Below are positions 16,817 to 26,076 of a stretch of 64,000 nt of DNA, one piece after another. The stretch is taken from the NCBI GenBank assembly GCA_026129905.1, contig JAHCHE010000019.1:1-64000 (forward strand), read 5' to 3'. How positions within the stretch are numbered: the stretch's first letter is position 1; every line of letters starts with the position of its first letter. The notes below the pieces were generated by a model, which worked only from the letters and a program-made list of their open reading frames with translations, ran no database searches and was not told the origin of the DNA. The stretch comes from Bryobacteraceae bacterium (GTDB lineage: Bacteria; Acidobacteriota; Terriglobia; Bryobacterales; Bryobacteraceae). The position numbers were made by a program, and so were the translations under genes.

Positions 16817-18622
16817 GTGGACGGCTTGAGGGCTTCTGTAGCCAGACGCAGCGCCGCTGCCGGGGCGGCGGTTCTGCCCGAAGGAATCAACGCCGCCGCA
16901 GTCCGAAAACAGCTCGAGAAGATCCAGCGCTGCGGCGTGTTCTCGGGATCGGAGCGGATGATCCGGTTCCTGCGCTTCGCCGTCGAGGAGGCGCTCGCCG
17001 GCCGCGCCGGGAACCTCAAGGAATACGCCATCGGGCTGGCCGTGTTCGACCGTCCGCCGTCGTACGACCCGCGCATCGATCCGCTGGTTCGCGTCGAAGC
17101 CCGCCGCCTTCGCGATAAGCTCAAAACTTATTATCGAACCGACGGCAACGCGGACCGTCTTTTCATCGACTTCCCGAAAGGAAGCTACGCGCCGCAGTTC
17201 CGGCTGCGTTCCGACAGCGACGAACCCCTCCAGGAGGCGACAGAGAGCACGATTGCGGTGCTGCCGTTCGCCAACCTCAGCCCGGATCCCGAGAACGAAT
17301 ACTTCAGCGACGGACTGACCGAGGAACTGATCCACGCGCTGACCAAAGTGGAAGGGCTGAAGGTGGTGGCCTGGAGTTCCGCGCTGCAGCTCAAAGACAA
17401 GTCCCGCGACATCTATGAAATAGGCCGGCGGCTCCGCGTGGCGCGCGTGCTCGAAGGCAGCGTCCGCAGCGCCGGGGATCGGCTCCGGATCACAGTCCAG
17501 CTCATCGACACCGCCACCGGCTATTACCTGTGGTCGGAGACCTACGACCGGCGCATGCAGGATTTGTTCGCGGTGCAGGCCGAGATCGCCGGCGCCATCG
17601 GCAACCTGCTGGCAACGCGGCTGGCGGCGAGCCGAAAGCCGGAGGCGCCGCGGCTCAGCCAAACCGCCATCGAAGCCTACAACCTCTACCTGAAGGGCCG
17701 CTACCTCTGGAACAAGAGGACCGCCGAGGGGATGCGCAAGAGCATCGAGTATTTTCATCAGGCCCTGGAGCGCGACGGCGAATGCGCGCTGGCGTACGCC
17801 GGGCTGGCCGACGCCTACCTGATCCTCGCCCACTACGGGTTGCAGCACCCGGCGGAGCTTGTGCCGCAGGGCAAGGCCGCGGCGATGAAGGCATTGGAAC
17901 TCGATCCTTCTCTCGCCGAAGCCCATACCTCGCTGGGGTTCATCCGCTCGCTGTACGACTGGAAATGGGACGAGGCGGAACGGCACTATCTGCGCGCCAT
18001 CGAATTGAACCCCGGCTATGCGACCGCGCACTTCTGGTACAGCGGCGATTTTCTCGTAAACCGCGGACGATTTGATGAGGCCTTCGAGGAGCTGAAGGTC
18101 GCCATGCGGCTCGATCCGCTCTCGGCGATCGTTAAGCAGTCGCAAGGCTACCTTCTGTTTCTGTCCAGGCGCTACCAGGAAGCCACGGCGGCGCTCCGGC
18201 AGGTCCTTGAAGAGGAGCCGACGTTCTACAAGGCCCACACCGCCCTCGGGCGGACGCTGATCCACATGGGCCAGTACGAGCAGGCCATCGAAGCGCTCCA
18301 GAAGGGCCGGATGTTCGGCGGCGATGTGCCCAGCATATTCGGCGCGCTGGGCCAGGCTCACGCGCTTGCCGGCAATCGCCAGGAAGCGCGGCGCATCCTC
18401 GAACGATTGTCGGAGATGGCGCGCCGAACCTACGTCCCGTGCACCTGCTTTGCCCTGATCCACCTGGGGCTGGGCGACCGTCAAGCCGCGCTCGACTGGC
18501 TGGAGCGCAGCGCGGCGTTGCGCGAGTTGACGCTGGCTGTTCTCGGAATCCATCCGGCGTACGACGACCTTCGATCGGAGCCCCGGTTCGCCGCCGTTCT
18601 TAGAACGATCGGGCTGGCTTAG
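16817..18622 (+). CDS. TolB-like/TPR protein with an acidobacterial N-terminal domain
   Basis: 601 residues. The N-terminal segment (about 25-110; VRKQLEKIQRCGVFSGSERMIRFLRF, then EYAIGLAVFDRPPSYDPRIDPLVRVEARRLRDKL) is a domain seen before TolB/TPR modules in Acidobacteria. It is followed by the TolB/adenylate-cyclase-associated domain (IAVLPFANLSPDPENEYFSDGLTEELIHALT and ARVLEGSVRSAGDRLRITVQLID), then TPR repeats from about 290 (AEAHTSLGFIRS, ELNPGYATAHFWYSGDFL, KAHTALGRTLIHMGQYEQAIEAL). No cyclase catalytic domain is present. A cytoplasmic protein-interaction or signalling scaffold is likely. GTG start; convergent with the next gene with overlapping stop codons. Confidence 0.75.
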   Translation: MDGLRASVARRSAAAGAAVLPEGINAAAVRKQLEKIQRCGVFSGSERMIRFLRFAVEEALAGRAGNLKEYAIGLAVFDRPPSYDPRIDPLVRVEARRLRDKLKTYYRTDGNADRLFIDFPKGSYAPQFRLRSDSDEPLQEATESTIAVLPFANLSPDPENEYFSDGLTEELIHALTKVEGLKVVAWSSALQLKDKSRDIYEIGRRLRVARVLEGSVRSAGDRLRITVQLIDTATGYYLWSETYDRRMQDLFAVQAEIAGAIGNLLATRLAASRKPEAPRLSQTAIEAYNLYLKGRYLWNKRTAEGMRKSIEYFHQALERDGECALAYAGLADAYLILAHYGLQHPAELVPQGKAAAMKALELDPSLAEAHTSLGFIRSLYDWKWDEAERHYLRAIELNPGYATAHFWYSGDFLVNRGRFDEAFEELKVAMRLDPLSAIVKQSQGYLLFLSRRYQEATAALRQVLEEEPTFYKAHTALGRTLIHMGQYEQAIEALQKGRMFGGDVPSIFGALGQAHALAGNRQEARRILERLSEMARRTYVPCTCFALIHLGLGDRQAALDWLERSAALRELTLAVLGIHPAYDDLRSEPRFAAVLRTIGLA

Positions 18623-19968
18623 AGCGCTGGGTCGCGGCGCCCTCCTGCGCCGGCTTGTGGCGCCAGCGATCTCACCGCTTTCACGCGCGCTTCCACCTCC
18701 GCGGCTTCCGCCTCGCGCCGGGAAGCCCGCAGCAGCGCAGCGTAAGTCGCCAATCCCCGGCTGAGGCGTGGATCGCCGGGCGAGAGCGTTCGTTCCAGAA
18801 CCGGCAGCGCCCGGGCGAGCAACATCCCGGCTTCCACCGTCCGTCTTCGCGACAGGTACACGCCGGCCAGCGCGCGGCGCGCATGGGCCGTCTTCGGGTG
18901 CTCGGGCCCGAGCTTTTCCAGTATCGCGATGGCCCGCAGGTACAGCCGCTCGGCCGCGGAGTGCTTCTCGCGCGAATGGCAGAAGTCGGCGAAATTCATC
19001 AGCGCCAGGGCGGTATTCGGGTGCTCGGCGCCAACCGCGGCTTCGGTGATTTCCAGCGCGTCTCGATAAGTCCTCTCCGCTTCCGCGTAGCGCTCCTGAA
19101 GCCGCAGGATTTTCGCCAGGTTGATCTCGCTCACCGCCACGGAAGCGTGGCGGGGGCCCAGCGCCCGCTCCCAGACCTCGCGAGCCCGGCGGTACAGAGG
19201 TTCCGCTTCCGCGTAGCGGCCCTGCGCAACATACGTTTCCGCCAGGTTGTTCAGAGCGTTGGCCACCGTGGGATGGTCCGGTCCCAGCGCTCGCTCGCGG
19301 ATGATCAGGGCTTGCCGGCCCATCCGCTCCGCGTCCTCGTTGCGGCCTTGGTCGCGCCGCGAGGCGGCCAGCGTCTGAAGCAGAAATGATACCGTGGAGT
19401 GCTCTTCCCCAAGAGCTTTTCTGGCGATGGCCAGGCCCCTCTCGATCGCCGCTTCGGCCTCCGCAAACCGGCCCAGGTCTCGGTATAGCTGTGCCAGGTT
19501 GTTCAGCGGAACCGCCAGTTCCGCGCCGCCCGGTCCGGATATCTCCTCGCGGATCGCCAGCGCCCGGCGGAGCAGTGGCTCGGCCTCGGCGTAGCGGCCC
19601 AACGCGCTGTAAACGGCGGCGAGGTTGGTCAGCGCCGCCGCGCACTCTGGCCGGCGCGCCTCGCCCGCCGCTTCCCACGCTGACAGCGCGCGCCGCAGCG
19701 TGTCCTCCGCGTCCTGGTAGTTCCCCAGATGATAGAGAGCTGCGCCCAGGTTATTCCACAGTTGCGCCAACTCTTGGCCGCTTCTGCCGCTCCGGGCCGC
19801 CTCCGCCACCGCCTCTCGAAACATCGGCGCGGACGCGGCGTAATTCCCCGCTTCATGGAGGCGCCTTGCCTCTTGGGCGCGCGCTTCCCAGCCCGAACCG
19901 TCCGCCAGGCAGACGCCCGTTACAAACGCCGCCAGAACAATTCCCCTCACAAACGTGCGCTTCTGCAT
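18619..19968 (-). CDS. secreted tetratricopeptide (kinesin-light-chain-like) repeat protein
   Basis: A 449-residue protein with a signal peptide (MQKRTFVRGIVLAAFVTGVCLA) and about eight consecutive 42-residue TPR_10/TPR_12-type repeats, for example LWNNLGAALYHLGNYQDAEDTLRRAL, ALTNLAAVYSALGRYAEAEPLLRRAL and ALNNLAETYVAQGRYAEAEPLYRRAR. Such proteins are protein-binding scaffolds in the periplasm or cell envelope. The stop codon overlaps that of the convergent TolB/TPR gene. A shorter paralogue of the same type occurs at 41.2 kb. Confidence 0.85.
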   Translation of the reverse strand: MQKRTFVRGIVLAAFVTGVCLADGSGWEARAQEARRLHEAGNYAASAPMFREAVAEAARSGRSGQELAQLWNNLGAALYHLGNYQDAEDTLRRALSAWEAAGEARRPECAAALTNLAAVYSALGRYAEAEPLLRRALAIREEISGPGGAELAVPLNNLAQLYRDLGRFAEAEAAIERGLAIARKALGEEHSTVSFLLQTLAASRRDQGRNEDAERMGRQALIIRERALGPDHPTVANALNNLAETYVAQGRYAEAEPLYRRAREVWERALGPRHASVAVSEINLAKILRLQERYAEAERTYRDALEITEAAVGAEHPNTALALMNFADFCHSREKHSAAERLYLRAIAILEKLGPEHPKTAHARRALAGVYLSRRRTVEAGMLLARALPVLERTLSPGDPRLSRGLATYAALLRASRREAEAAEVEARVKAVRSLAPQAGAGGRRDPAL

Positions 19969-20177
19969 CCCGCGCTCCTCTCCGGGCCGTATCCTCGTCA
20001 GCCCTTCTGTGCTCCAGAATCGAGCGGATTTGCCGCCGACGTAAGTAGGAAAAGGTTAGGAGGGGAAGGTAACTAACTACGCGCGCGCCCCGAAGCGCCG
20101 ATTGTCGGGCTGTTTCTCAAAGGTCCGGCGAAAAGCTATCTTACCGTAAGCGCCGCCGGCAACGGCCGCGCGGGCCA

Positions 20178-21371
20178 CTACGCCTTCATCTTTTGTATCT
20201 TGGGATCGAAGACCATTCGCTTGCCGGTCCTTAGCGACTCGATGGCCATGCACAGCGAGACGGAGGTCCACTGGCCCATCTCGACGGTCGCGTTTGGGTC
20301 TTCCCGGCTGCGCACGCATTCGAGGAAATTGCGGATGTGGCTTCGCGTGGAGGCGTTGAAGCTGCCCGGGCGCCGCTCGACGACGCTGGGTTTCATGTCG
20401 ATTTCGGTGCTCTGCGGATAGAGCGCGTAGGCCTCGCGGCCCACGTCGAACCGGGCCTTGTTGCCGTGGAACTGCTTCATCTGGTCGTTGAACATCGCGT
20501 ACCGCATGGCCTTGTAGCCGATGGTGAAGACGGCCAGAAAGTTCTCGGGGTACTCGATGATCATGCTGGCTGTCTCCGGTATTTCCGCCCCTTCGACGTT
20601 GGGCGAGATGCCTGAGCAGGTGACTGTGCTGGGGAATGACGACTTCATCAGCATGTTGATAGCGTCGACGATATGCGCCGCCTGGCCCACCAGCATGCCG
20701 CCGGAGTAGTCGAAAAAGAAATACCAGCCGAAAAACCGCACGGGGTCGAGTTCGCGTTTCGGCGCCGGGCCAAGCCATTGCTGCCAGTCGAGCTTTCCCT
20801 TCAGTTCCCGCCCTTTGAGCGATCCGGCGTAATTCACCCACCAGGAGTTCACCAGGCGCACCTCGCCGGCGTCGCCCTGCTCGATGATCCTGCGCGCTTG
20901 CATGAACAGGTCGTTGCTCCGCCGCTGCGTGCCGACCTGAACCACCCGGCGCGTCTGGCGCGTGGCGCGTATCATGCGGAAGCCTTCTTCGATGGTGTGG
21001 GCCATCGGCTTCTCCACGTACACGTCCTTGCCCGCTTGCACGGCGTCGATTGTCTGCTGCGCGTGCCAGTGGTCCGGCGTGGCGACGATCACGAAATCGA
21101 GCGACTTATCTTCCAGAAGCTGCTTGTAATTGTCGAACGGGCGCGCGCCGGTCGAGGCCGCCTTAAGGCCGCCTTGGAGGTTCGGCTCGTACACGTCGCA
21201 CACGGCGGCAATTTCCGCGCCGATCTCCTTGAATTCGCCGCTGAGATACTGGCCGCGGCCGCCGCTGCCGATCACGCCGCCGCGAAGCCGTTCGTTGGCG
21301 CCAAGCACGCGGCGGGCCGAGGCCGCTGTCGTCGCCAGCGCCGTCTTTGAGAGAAAAGTCCTGCGTTCCAT
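20178..21371 (-). CDS. Tat-exported Gfo/Idh/MocA family oxidoreductase
   Basis: A 397-residue NAD(P)-dependent oxidoreductase with an N-terminal signal whose twin-Arg (MERRTFLSKTALATTAA) suggests Tat export after cofactor loading. The Rossmann motif GVIGSGGRG (about 32-40) and EKPMAH with the conserved catalytic lysine are present; WYFFFDYSGGML and the preceding substrate-domain strands match the C-terminal alpha/beta domain. Substrates of the family are sugars, inositols or glycosides. It lies 2 bp after purN on the same strand, so it appears to be the last gene of a purM-purN transcript despite being unrelated in function. Confidence 0.88.
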   Translation of the reverse strand: MERRTFLSKTALATTAASARRVLGANERLRGGVIGSGGRGQYLSGEFKEIGAEIAAVCDVYEPNLQGGLKAASTGARPFDNYKQLLEDKSLDFVIVATPDHWHAQQTIDAVQAGKDVYVEKPMAHTIEEGFRMIRATRQTRRVVQVGTQRRSNDLFMQARRIIEQGDAGEVRLVNSWWVNYAGSLKGRELKGKLDWQQWLGPAPKRELDPVRFFGWYFFFDYSGGMLVGQAAHIVDAINMLMKSSFPSTVTCSGISPNVEGAEIPETASMIIEYPENFLAVFTIGYKAMRYAMFNDQMKQFHGNKARFDVGREAYALYPQSTEIDMKPSVVERRPGSFNASTRSHIRNFLECVRSREDPNATVEMGQWTSVSLCMAIESLRTGKRMVFDPKIQKMKA

Positions 21372-21373
21372 CG

Positions 21374-21976
21374 TTATGTCTCCTGGATGACTCGCCGGCC
21401 GTTCAGGCGAAACGCGCCGGAAAGTACGATGTTAATCGCTTCCGAGTAAATGCGGTGCTCCTGCTCGAGAATTCTCGCCGAGAGAGTCTCCACGGTGTCA
21501 TTATCCAGAACCGGCGTCGCCGCTTGCAGAATGATGGGCCCCGCGTCGAGACGTTCGTCCACAAAGTGGACGGTGCAGCCGCTGATCTTCACGCCGTGCT
21601 CGAGCGCCTGGTGCTGCGCATCCAGCCCCGGAAACGCCGGCAGCAGCGAAGGATGGATATTGAGGATGCGCAGGGGAAACTCGCGGACGAACATCGCGCT
21701 CAGCAGCCGCATGAAGCCGGCCAGGCACACCAGCTCGACCCGGCGCTTGCGAAGCTCCTCAAGCAACATGCGATCGTACATCTCGCGATCCAGTCCCTTC
21801 GAGGGAAGGCAGATCGCGTTCAACCCGCGCCGGCGCGCTGTCTCCAACCCTCTCGCTTCCGGCCGGTTGGAAATCACAAGCGCGATTTCCGCCGCAATCG
21901 TGCCGGCGGCGACGTTGTCGGCGATTGCCTCGAAATTCGATCCCCGCCCGGAGAGGAGAATGCCGAGGCGCTTCAT
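21374..21976 (-). CDS. purN: phosphoribosylglycinamide formyltransferase (GART)
   Basis: A 200-residue enzyme of purine synthesis transferring the formyl group of 10-formyl-THF to GAR, cytoplasmic. The start at MKRLGILLSGRGSNFEAI gives the phosphate-binding GRGSNF motif at the proper position. LALVISNRPEARGLE, LAGFMRLLSAMFV and NIHPSLLPAFPGLDAQHQALEHGVKISGCTVHFVDE carry the catalytic N-x-H and the downstream catalytic D (DAGPII). The start overlaps the purM stop by four bases (ATGA), i.e. translational coupling. Confidence 0.95.
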   Translation of the reverse strand: MKRLGILLSGRGSNFEAIADNVAAGTIAAEIALVISNRPEARGLETARRRGLNAICLPSKGLDREMYDRMLLEELRKRRVELVCLAGFMRLLSAMFVREFPLRILNIHPSLLPAFPGLDAQHQALEHGVKISGCTVHFVDERLDAGPIILQAATPVLDNDTVETLSARILEQEHRIYSEAINIVLSGAFRLNGRRVIQET

Positions 21977-23019
21977 TGGTAAATCACGCGCCTCCGCTCG
22001 CGCGCGCGCTGCTCGATGATCTCGCCGATAACGCAATGCGGTTCGCCGGCGCGGTCGAGTAACCGCTCCACCTTACTTAGCCGCCGTCGGCCCACGACTA
22101 CGATCATGCCGATGCCTAAGTTGAACGTCCTGCGGTAATCGTCGTCTGGGAGGTTACCCAGCCGCTTGAGCAGCGGGAAAATGGGAGGCTCGCGCCAGGA
22201 GGAGGCGTCGATCGACGCTGCCGCCCCGTCCGGCAGGACGCGCGGAAGGTTGTCGGTAATGCCTCCTCCGGTTATGTGCGCGGCGCCCTTGAGGACGCCT
22301 TTGTCCAGTAAGACGGCCAGCGCCTTGCGGTAGCTGCGATGCACTTTCAGCAACTCCTCGCCGACTGTGCATCCGAGCTCGTCCAGGCGCGCGTCGTGCC
22401 GGTAGCCGCCGACCTCGAACAGCAGCTTTCGCGCCAGCGAATAGCCGTTGGTGTGCAGCCCGGTGGAAGGTAACCCGAGCACGACGTCGCCCGGCCGGAT
22501 CTTCGATCCCGTCAACAGCCGGTCGCGTTCGACGGCGCCGACGATGAAGCCGGCCAGGTCGTACTCGCCGTCCACGTAGAAGCCCGGCATTTCCGCCGTC
22601 TCGCCTCCGATGAGCGCGCACCCATTGGCGGCGCACCCCCGCGCGATGCCGGCCACCACCTGTTCCGCCACCATCGCGTCCAGCTTGCCGGTGGCGAAGT
22701 AGTCGAGGAAGAACAGCGGCGCCGCGCCTTGAACCATGATGTCGTTGACGCAATGGTTCACCAGGTCTTCACCGACCGTGTCGTGCCGTCCGGTGAGGAA
22801 GGCGACCTTCAGCTTGGTACCGACGCCGTCGGCCGAGCTGACCAGGACCGGCTTGCGCCAGCCGGAAAGCCGGTAGCCGGCCCCGAAGCTGCCAATGGAA
22901 GTAAGTACGTGTCGGTTGAGGGTCGCGCCGGCATGTTTCTTGATGCGATCGACGGCGCGTTCCGCGACATCGATATCGACACCGGCGTCTTTGTAGCGCA
23001 GTCGCGGTGTGGAGGCCAT
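21973..23019 (-). CDS. purM: phosphoribosylformylglycinamidine cyclo-ligase (AIRS)
   Basis: 348 residues, full family length. ATP-dependent closure of FGAM to AIR in purine synthesis. Recognised by YKDAGVDIDVAERAVDRIKKHA at the N terminus, SSADGVGTKLKVAF, VNHCVNDIMVQGAAPLFFLDYFATGKLD, the GGETAEMPGFY loop and HITGGGITDNLPRVLP. It leads the purM-purN unit. I see no purine riboswitch in the roughly 90 bp upstream of it. Confidence 0.96.
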   Translation of the reverse strand: MASTPRLRYKDAGVDIDVAERAVDRIKKHAGATLNRHVLTSIGSFGAGYRLSGWRKPVLVSSADGVGTKLKVAFLTGRHDTVGEDLVNHCVNDIMVQGAAPLFFLDYFATGKLDAMVAEQVVAGIARGCAANGCALIGGETAEMPGFYVDGEYDLAGFIVGAVERDRLLTGSKIRPGDVVLGLPSTGLHTNGYSLARKLLFEVGGYRHDARLDELGCTVGEELLKVHRSYRKALAVLLDKGVLKGAAHITGGGITDNLPRVLPDGAAASIDASSWREPPIFPLLKRLGNLPDDDYRRTFNLGIGMIVVVGRRRLSKVERLLDRAGEPHCVIGEIIEQRARERRRVIYQ

Positions 23020-23110
23020 CCTTCGGAACTCCTATCATACAGCGATAGGCCCCGGATGGCCCGCCAGCCGCCGACTGCGGGGCGCGCCTGCGCTTCCTGG
23101 CGGCGAAGCC

Positions 23111-23392
23111 TTAGTCGATATACCCGCGCCAGAGATTTCCGCGCTCGTCCCGCAGCACCACTCCGTAACGATCCGCGATGCCGGATATGCGCTTGCCGTC
23201 GGCGTCGCGAAACAGGTAGCGGACTCCCTTGTCTTCCGTCACCTCGGCCTGGCCACGCCAGACGTTACCGTATTCATCCCGCAGCTTCACATAATCTCCG
23301 TCTCCGAAGCCGTAAACGGCTTTGCGCTGCGCGTTTTCGAAGCGAAAGAAAGCATTTTGCAGAGCGGACCGTCGCCTGCGGTGGTAGATCAT
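23111..23392 (-). CDS. small protein with duplicated LRDE-x-GN-x-WRG motif
   Basis: 93 residues, no family recognised. A basic N terminus (MIYHRRRRSALQNAFFRFE) is followed by two copies of a strand-turn motif, KLRDEYGNVWRG (about 36-47) and VLRDERGNLWRG (about 79-90), separated by a similar RYLFRDADGKRISG unit. The repeats suggest a small all-beta domain, possibly SH3-like or propeller-blade-like. It precedes purM on the same strand by about 90 bp; no functional link is evident. Confidence 0.6.
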   Translation of the reverse strand: MIYHRRRRSALQNAFFRFENAQRKAVYGFGDGDYVKLRDEYGNVWRGQAEVTEDKGVRYLFRDADGKRISGIADRYGVVLRDERGNLWRGYID

Positions 23393-23482
23393 ACGCGCGT
23401 AATTCGGATGTTTTCGGAGCGGGCCGGATACGCGAGATGCACGAACCGCGCACCCGAGATGACTTAATCGAAACCGCTGTTC

Positions 23483-24508
23483 CTACGGGGCGCCGCCCGA
23501 TCTCCCCGCAGTCTTCTCCAGCAACTCCGGGCGCACCACCGCTACCCCCACTTCCGCCATCGCTTCCGTTAGCCGGCGGTACATCGCATCGTCCTCATAG
23601 GTGCCGACAATGGCGCCGCCGGAGCCTGCGAAGTTCGCCGTGGCGCCGGCCCGGCGCGCGATATGTACCATGTCGAGGTTACCGGCGCTTAGTTTGTAGA
23701 TGGTGGCGCGAAGGTCGAAGTTAGCGTCGATCAGGTCTTTCAAAACGCCGTAGTTTCGTTCGAGCAGGGCCTGCCGGCCTTGTTCGGCGTAGGAAGCCCA
23801 GGTCCGCATCGCGCCCACCACCTCCGGGTCGCCGTTCAACCAGCGCTGCCGCACGTTGTTGTGGAACACTTCGGTTCCCTCGCTCAAGCTGGTGCGGTAG
23901 GCAAGATAGAGGCTGGGCAGCAGCGCGGGATCCATCGGTTCGTAGCGTCCGTAGCCCTGGGTTTCCATGAGTTGCCGTTCGAAGTTCATGTAGACCAGGC
24001 CCTCATAGACCTGAATTACGCGATCCTGAGGGCCCGCCGGCACGCCCAGTTCGCGGGTCTCCGTCTCCAGGATCAGCTTCGCCTGCACCGGCAGCGGAAT
24101 CTCGACTTCGAAGTAAACGCACAGCGCGCGGAGAGCGGCGGTGATGATGGAACTGGACCCGCCCATCCCCAGACGGAGCGGAATGGTTGTCTCGTATTCC
24201 AGCGTGAAGTTCCGGTTGGGGATCTCGATTTCGTGTTCCCGGCAATAGTCGAGAAAACGAACGATGAGCGCCTGGATAATGCGGATGCCGCCGTAGTAGC
24301 CGCGCCAGCGGGTGACCGCGTACAGGTCGTCCAGGCTTTCGAAAATCGGCATGTCCGCCTTCGACGGTTTGATCTCCAGCCGGGCGCTGGGATAGAGTAA
24401 GACGCGCGCGCGGAAGTTCCGTACAATGCAAGCGATTGTCTTTCCGAAGTAGCCGTCGCTCGGGTTTCCGAGAAGCCCGGCGCGGGCGTAGGCGTACGTT
24501 TCAATCAT
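23483..24508 (-). CDS. GHMP kinase (glucuronokinase-like)
   Basis: With the start at [22 protein letters not shown] the protein is 341 residues. That N terminus is GHMP motif 1 (A-x-x-R-x-x-x-x-G-x-x). [19 protein letters not shown] is the phosphate-binding motif 2, and [16 protein letters not shown] near the C terminus is motif 3. The sequence resembles glucuronokinases and related sugar kinases, which make sugar 1-phosphates; D-glycero-manno-heptose 7-phosphate kinase is another possibility. Divergent from dtd with 24 bp between starts. Confidence 0.8.
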   Translation of the reverse strand: MIETYAYARAGLLGNPSDGYFGKTIACIVRNFRARVLLYPSARLEIKPSKADMPIFESLDDLYAVTRWRGYYGGIRIIQALIVRFLDYCREHEIEIPNRNFTLEYETTIPLRLGMGGSSSIITAALRALCVYFEVEIPLPVQAKLILETETRELGVPAGPQDRVIQVYEGLVYMNFERQLMETQGYGRYEPMDPALLPSLYLAYRTSLSEGTEVFHNNVRQRWLNGDPEVVGAMRTWASYAEQGRQALLERNYGVLKDLIDANFDLRATIYKLSAGNLDMVHIARRAGATANFAGSGGAIVGTYEDDAMYRRLTEAMAEVGVAVVRPELLEKTAGRSGGAP

Positions 24509-24532
24509 GGAGAACCCGGAAGTTATAGCATA

Positions 24533-24982
24533 ATGCGAGCCGTGATACAGCGCGTGACGCGTGCGAGCGTAACCGTGGAGGGAGCGACGGTCAGTTCCAT
24601 CGGCCGGGGACTGCTGGTGCTGCTGGGCGTCTCTCGCGACGACTCTCCCGCCGACGCCGACTATCTCTTGGACAAAGTTCTCGGCCTGCGGGTGTTTCCC
24701 GACAGCGACCGCAAGATGAATCTGGACGTATTTCAGGCCGGCGGAAGCCTGCTCGTGATCTCCCAGTTCACTTTGTACGGCGATTGCCGCAAAGGACGGC
24801 GCCCCAGTTTCGATCAGGCCGCCGCGCCGGAAACCGCCCGGGCGCTTTACCAATACTTTGTGACGCGCGCACGGGAGAGGAAGATTCGCGTGGAAACCGG
24901 CGAGTTTCAGGCCTACATGGCCGTTGAACTCACCAACGACGGACCGGTAACCATCCTGTTCGACTCGACCAGGCTTTTTTGA
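24533..24982 (+). CDS. dtd: D-aminoacyl-tRNA deacylase
   Basis: 149 residues, normal length. Hydrolyses D-aminoacyl-tRNAs to recycle mischarged t[20 protein letters not shown] at the N terminus, [24 protein letters not shown] with the S-Q-x-T active-site motif, and [15 protein letters not shown] with the N-x-G-P-V-T Gly-cisPro motif are all present. ATG start very near TATAGC, so the transcript may be almost leaderless. Confidence 0.96.
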   Translation: MRAVIQRVTRASVTVEGATVSSIGRGLLVLLGVSRDDSPADADYLLDKVLGLRVFPDSDRKMNLDVFQAGGSLLVISQFTLYGDCRKGRRPSFDQAAAPETARALYQYFVTRARERKIRVETGEFQAYMAVELTNDGPVTILFDSTRLF

Positions 24983-25018
24983 ACAACGGCGGAGCGGGAG
25001 GCGGTCGCGCTTTTTATC

Positions 25019-25047
25019 TTGTAAACTTCTCTAAGTTGTTAGATACT
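25019..25047 (+). promoter_or_regulatory. sigma70-type promoter of the small basic protein gene
   Basis: TTGTAA (25019-25024), 17-nt spacer, GATACT (25042-25047) in an unusually A/T-rich stretch. The start would lie near 25054, about 43 nt before the ATG. This is the best two-box promoter in the window. Confidence 0.55.
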
Positions 25048-25096
25048 CTTATCGATAGGTCAATAAGTTCCGCAAGTTCATGTTGGGAGAGTTCGA

Positions 25097-25348
25097 ATGG
25101 CCAGGACGTCTTCGCTTATTAACGGCGACGCGGGGTTACTCCTTGCGGCGCTCGAGGGGTTGGAACTACAGAAACAGCGGATTGAAGAGCAGATCGCCGA
25201 GGTAAAATCGCGCCTCGGACGGGCGGCGGGTCCTGCCAGACAAACGTCCCGGCGGGTACTGAGCGTCGCGGCGCGCAAGCGGATCGCGGCGGCCCAGAAG
25301 AAGCGCTGGGCCGAGTTTCGGAAGAAGGCCAACGCCGCGCACGCCTGA
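25097..25348 (+). CDS. small basic coiled-coil protein
   Basis: 83 residues. An N-terminal coiled coil (LAALEGLELQKQRIEEQIAEVKSRL, about 17-41) is followed by a strongly basic tail with RRVLSVAARKRIAAAQKKRWAEFRKK, a motif common in small acidobacterial proteins annotated as hypothetical and resembling histone-like tails. DNA or RNA binding is plausible. GGGAGAG lies six bases before the ATG. Convergent with cbiO, two bases apart. Confidence 0.7.
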   Translation: MARTSSLINGDAGLLLAALEGLELQKQRIEEQIAEVKSRLGRAAGPARQTSRRVLSVAARKRIAAAQKKRWAEFRKKANAAHA

Positions 25349-25350
25349 AT

Positions 25351-26076
25351 TCAATCCAGGCGCGCCGGCATCGCTTCCGCGGCGTCGCATTCCCAATCGA
25401 AGCGTTTCAATAGTTCGTCTGTCGCGCCATCGCCCATGATCCGCCCTCCTTCGAAGAACACCGATCGGACGGCCAACCTGCGCGCCAGCCACGCGTCGTG
25501 AGTGACGATGATTTTCGCCTGCGGCAACCGGCCCAGCAGGCGCGCCAGGTCGCGGCGGCCTGGCGGGTCCAGGGATGTCGTCGGCTCGTCCAGGATCAGG
25601 ATCTCCGGGTTCATCGCCAGAACGCCCGCCAGCGCAACGCGGCGTTTTTCGCCCGCGCTCAAGTGGTACGGCGCTTTGTCCAACGCGTGCAGCATGCCGA
25701 CATCCCCGAGCGCCGACTTCGCCCGCTCCACCGCGGCGGCTGGTTCGATCCCAAGGTTGAGCGGTCCGAACGAGACGTCGTCGAGCACCGTCGGCATAAA
25801 CAGTTGCTCGTCCGCTTCCTGGAATACGATCCCCACCCGGCGCCGGATCTCGGTCAGGTTCTCTTTGGTCACCGGCATCCCGCACACCACCACCCGTCCT
25901 TCTCCCGTCAGCACTCCATTAAGGTGCAGGACGAAGGTGGTTTTGCCCGAGCCGTTCGCGCCGAACAGCGCCACGGTTTCTCCCGGAAACAGGTGGAAAT
26001 CGACCCCTTGAAGGGCCGCGGTTCCGTCGTCGTAACGGAATCGCAAGCCGGAAACTTCCACCACCGGTTGCATCAC
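25351..26076 (-). CDS. cbiO: ECF transporter ATPase for cobalt/nickel
   Basis: 241-residue ABC ATPase of energy-coupling-factor importers. Walker A GANGSGKTT (39-47), Q-loop VFQEADEQLFMPTVLDDVSFGPLNLG (the FGP stretch is typical of ECF ATPases), signature LSAGEKRRVALAG (variant of LSGGQ common in CbiO), Walker B ILILDEPT and switch histidine IVTHD. It overlaps cbiQ by four bases and is the last gene of the cbiM-cbiQ-cbiO operon, powering metal uptake. Confidence 0.93.
   Translation of the reverse strand: MMQPVVEVSGLRFRYDDGTAALQGVDFHLFPGETVALFGANGSGKTTFVLHLNGVLTGEGRVVVCGMPVTKENLTEIRRRVGIVFQEADEQLFMPTVLDDVSFGPLNLGIEPAAAVERAKSALGDVGMLHALDKAPYHLSAGEKRRVALAGVLAMNPEILILDEPTTSLDPPGRRDLARLLGRLPQAKIIVTHDAWLARRLAVRSVFFEGGRIMGDGATDELLKRFDWECDAAEAMPARLD

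Noticed and set aside
16475-19678. 1067-codon open frame on the minus strand
   Set aside because: It runs antisense through the TolB/TPR gene and out of frame through the secreted TPR gene. The sense proteins have recognisable domains; this one is low-complexity.
23020-23110. purine riboswitch before purM
   Set aside because: About 90 bp without the three-way junction sequence motifs.
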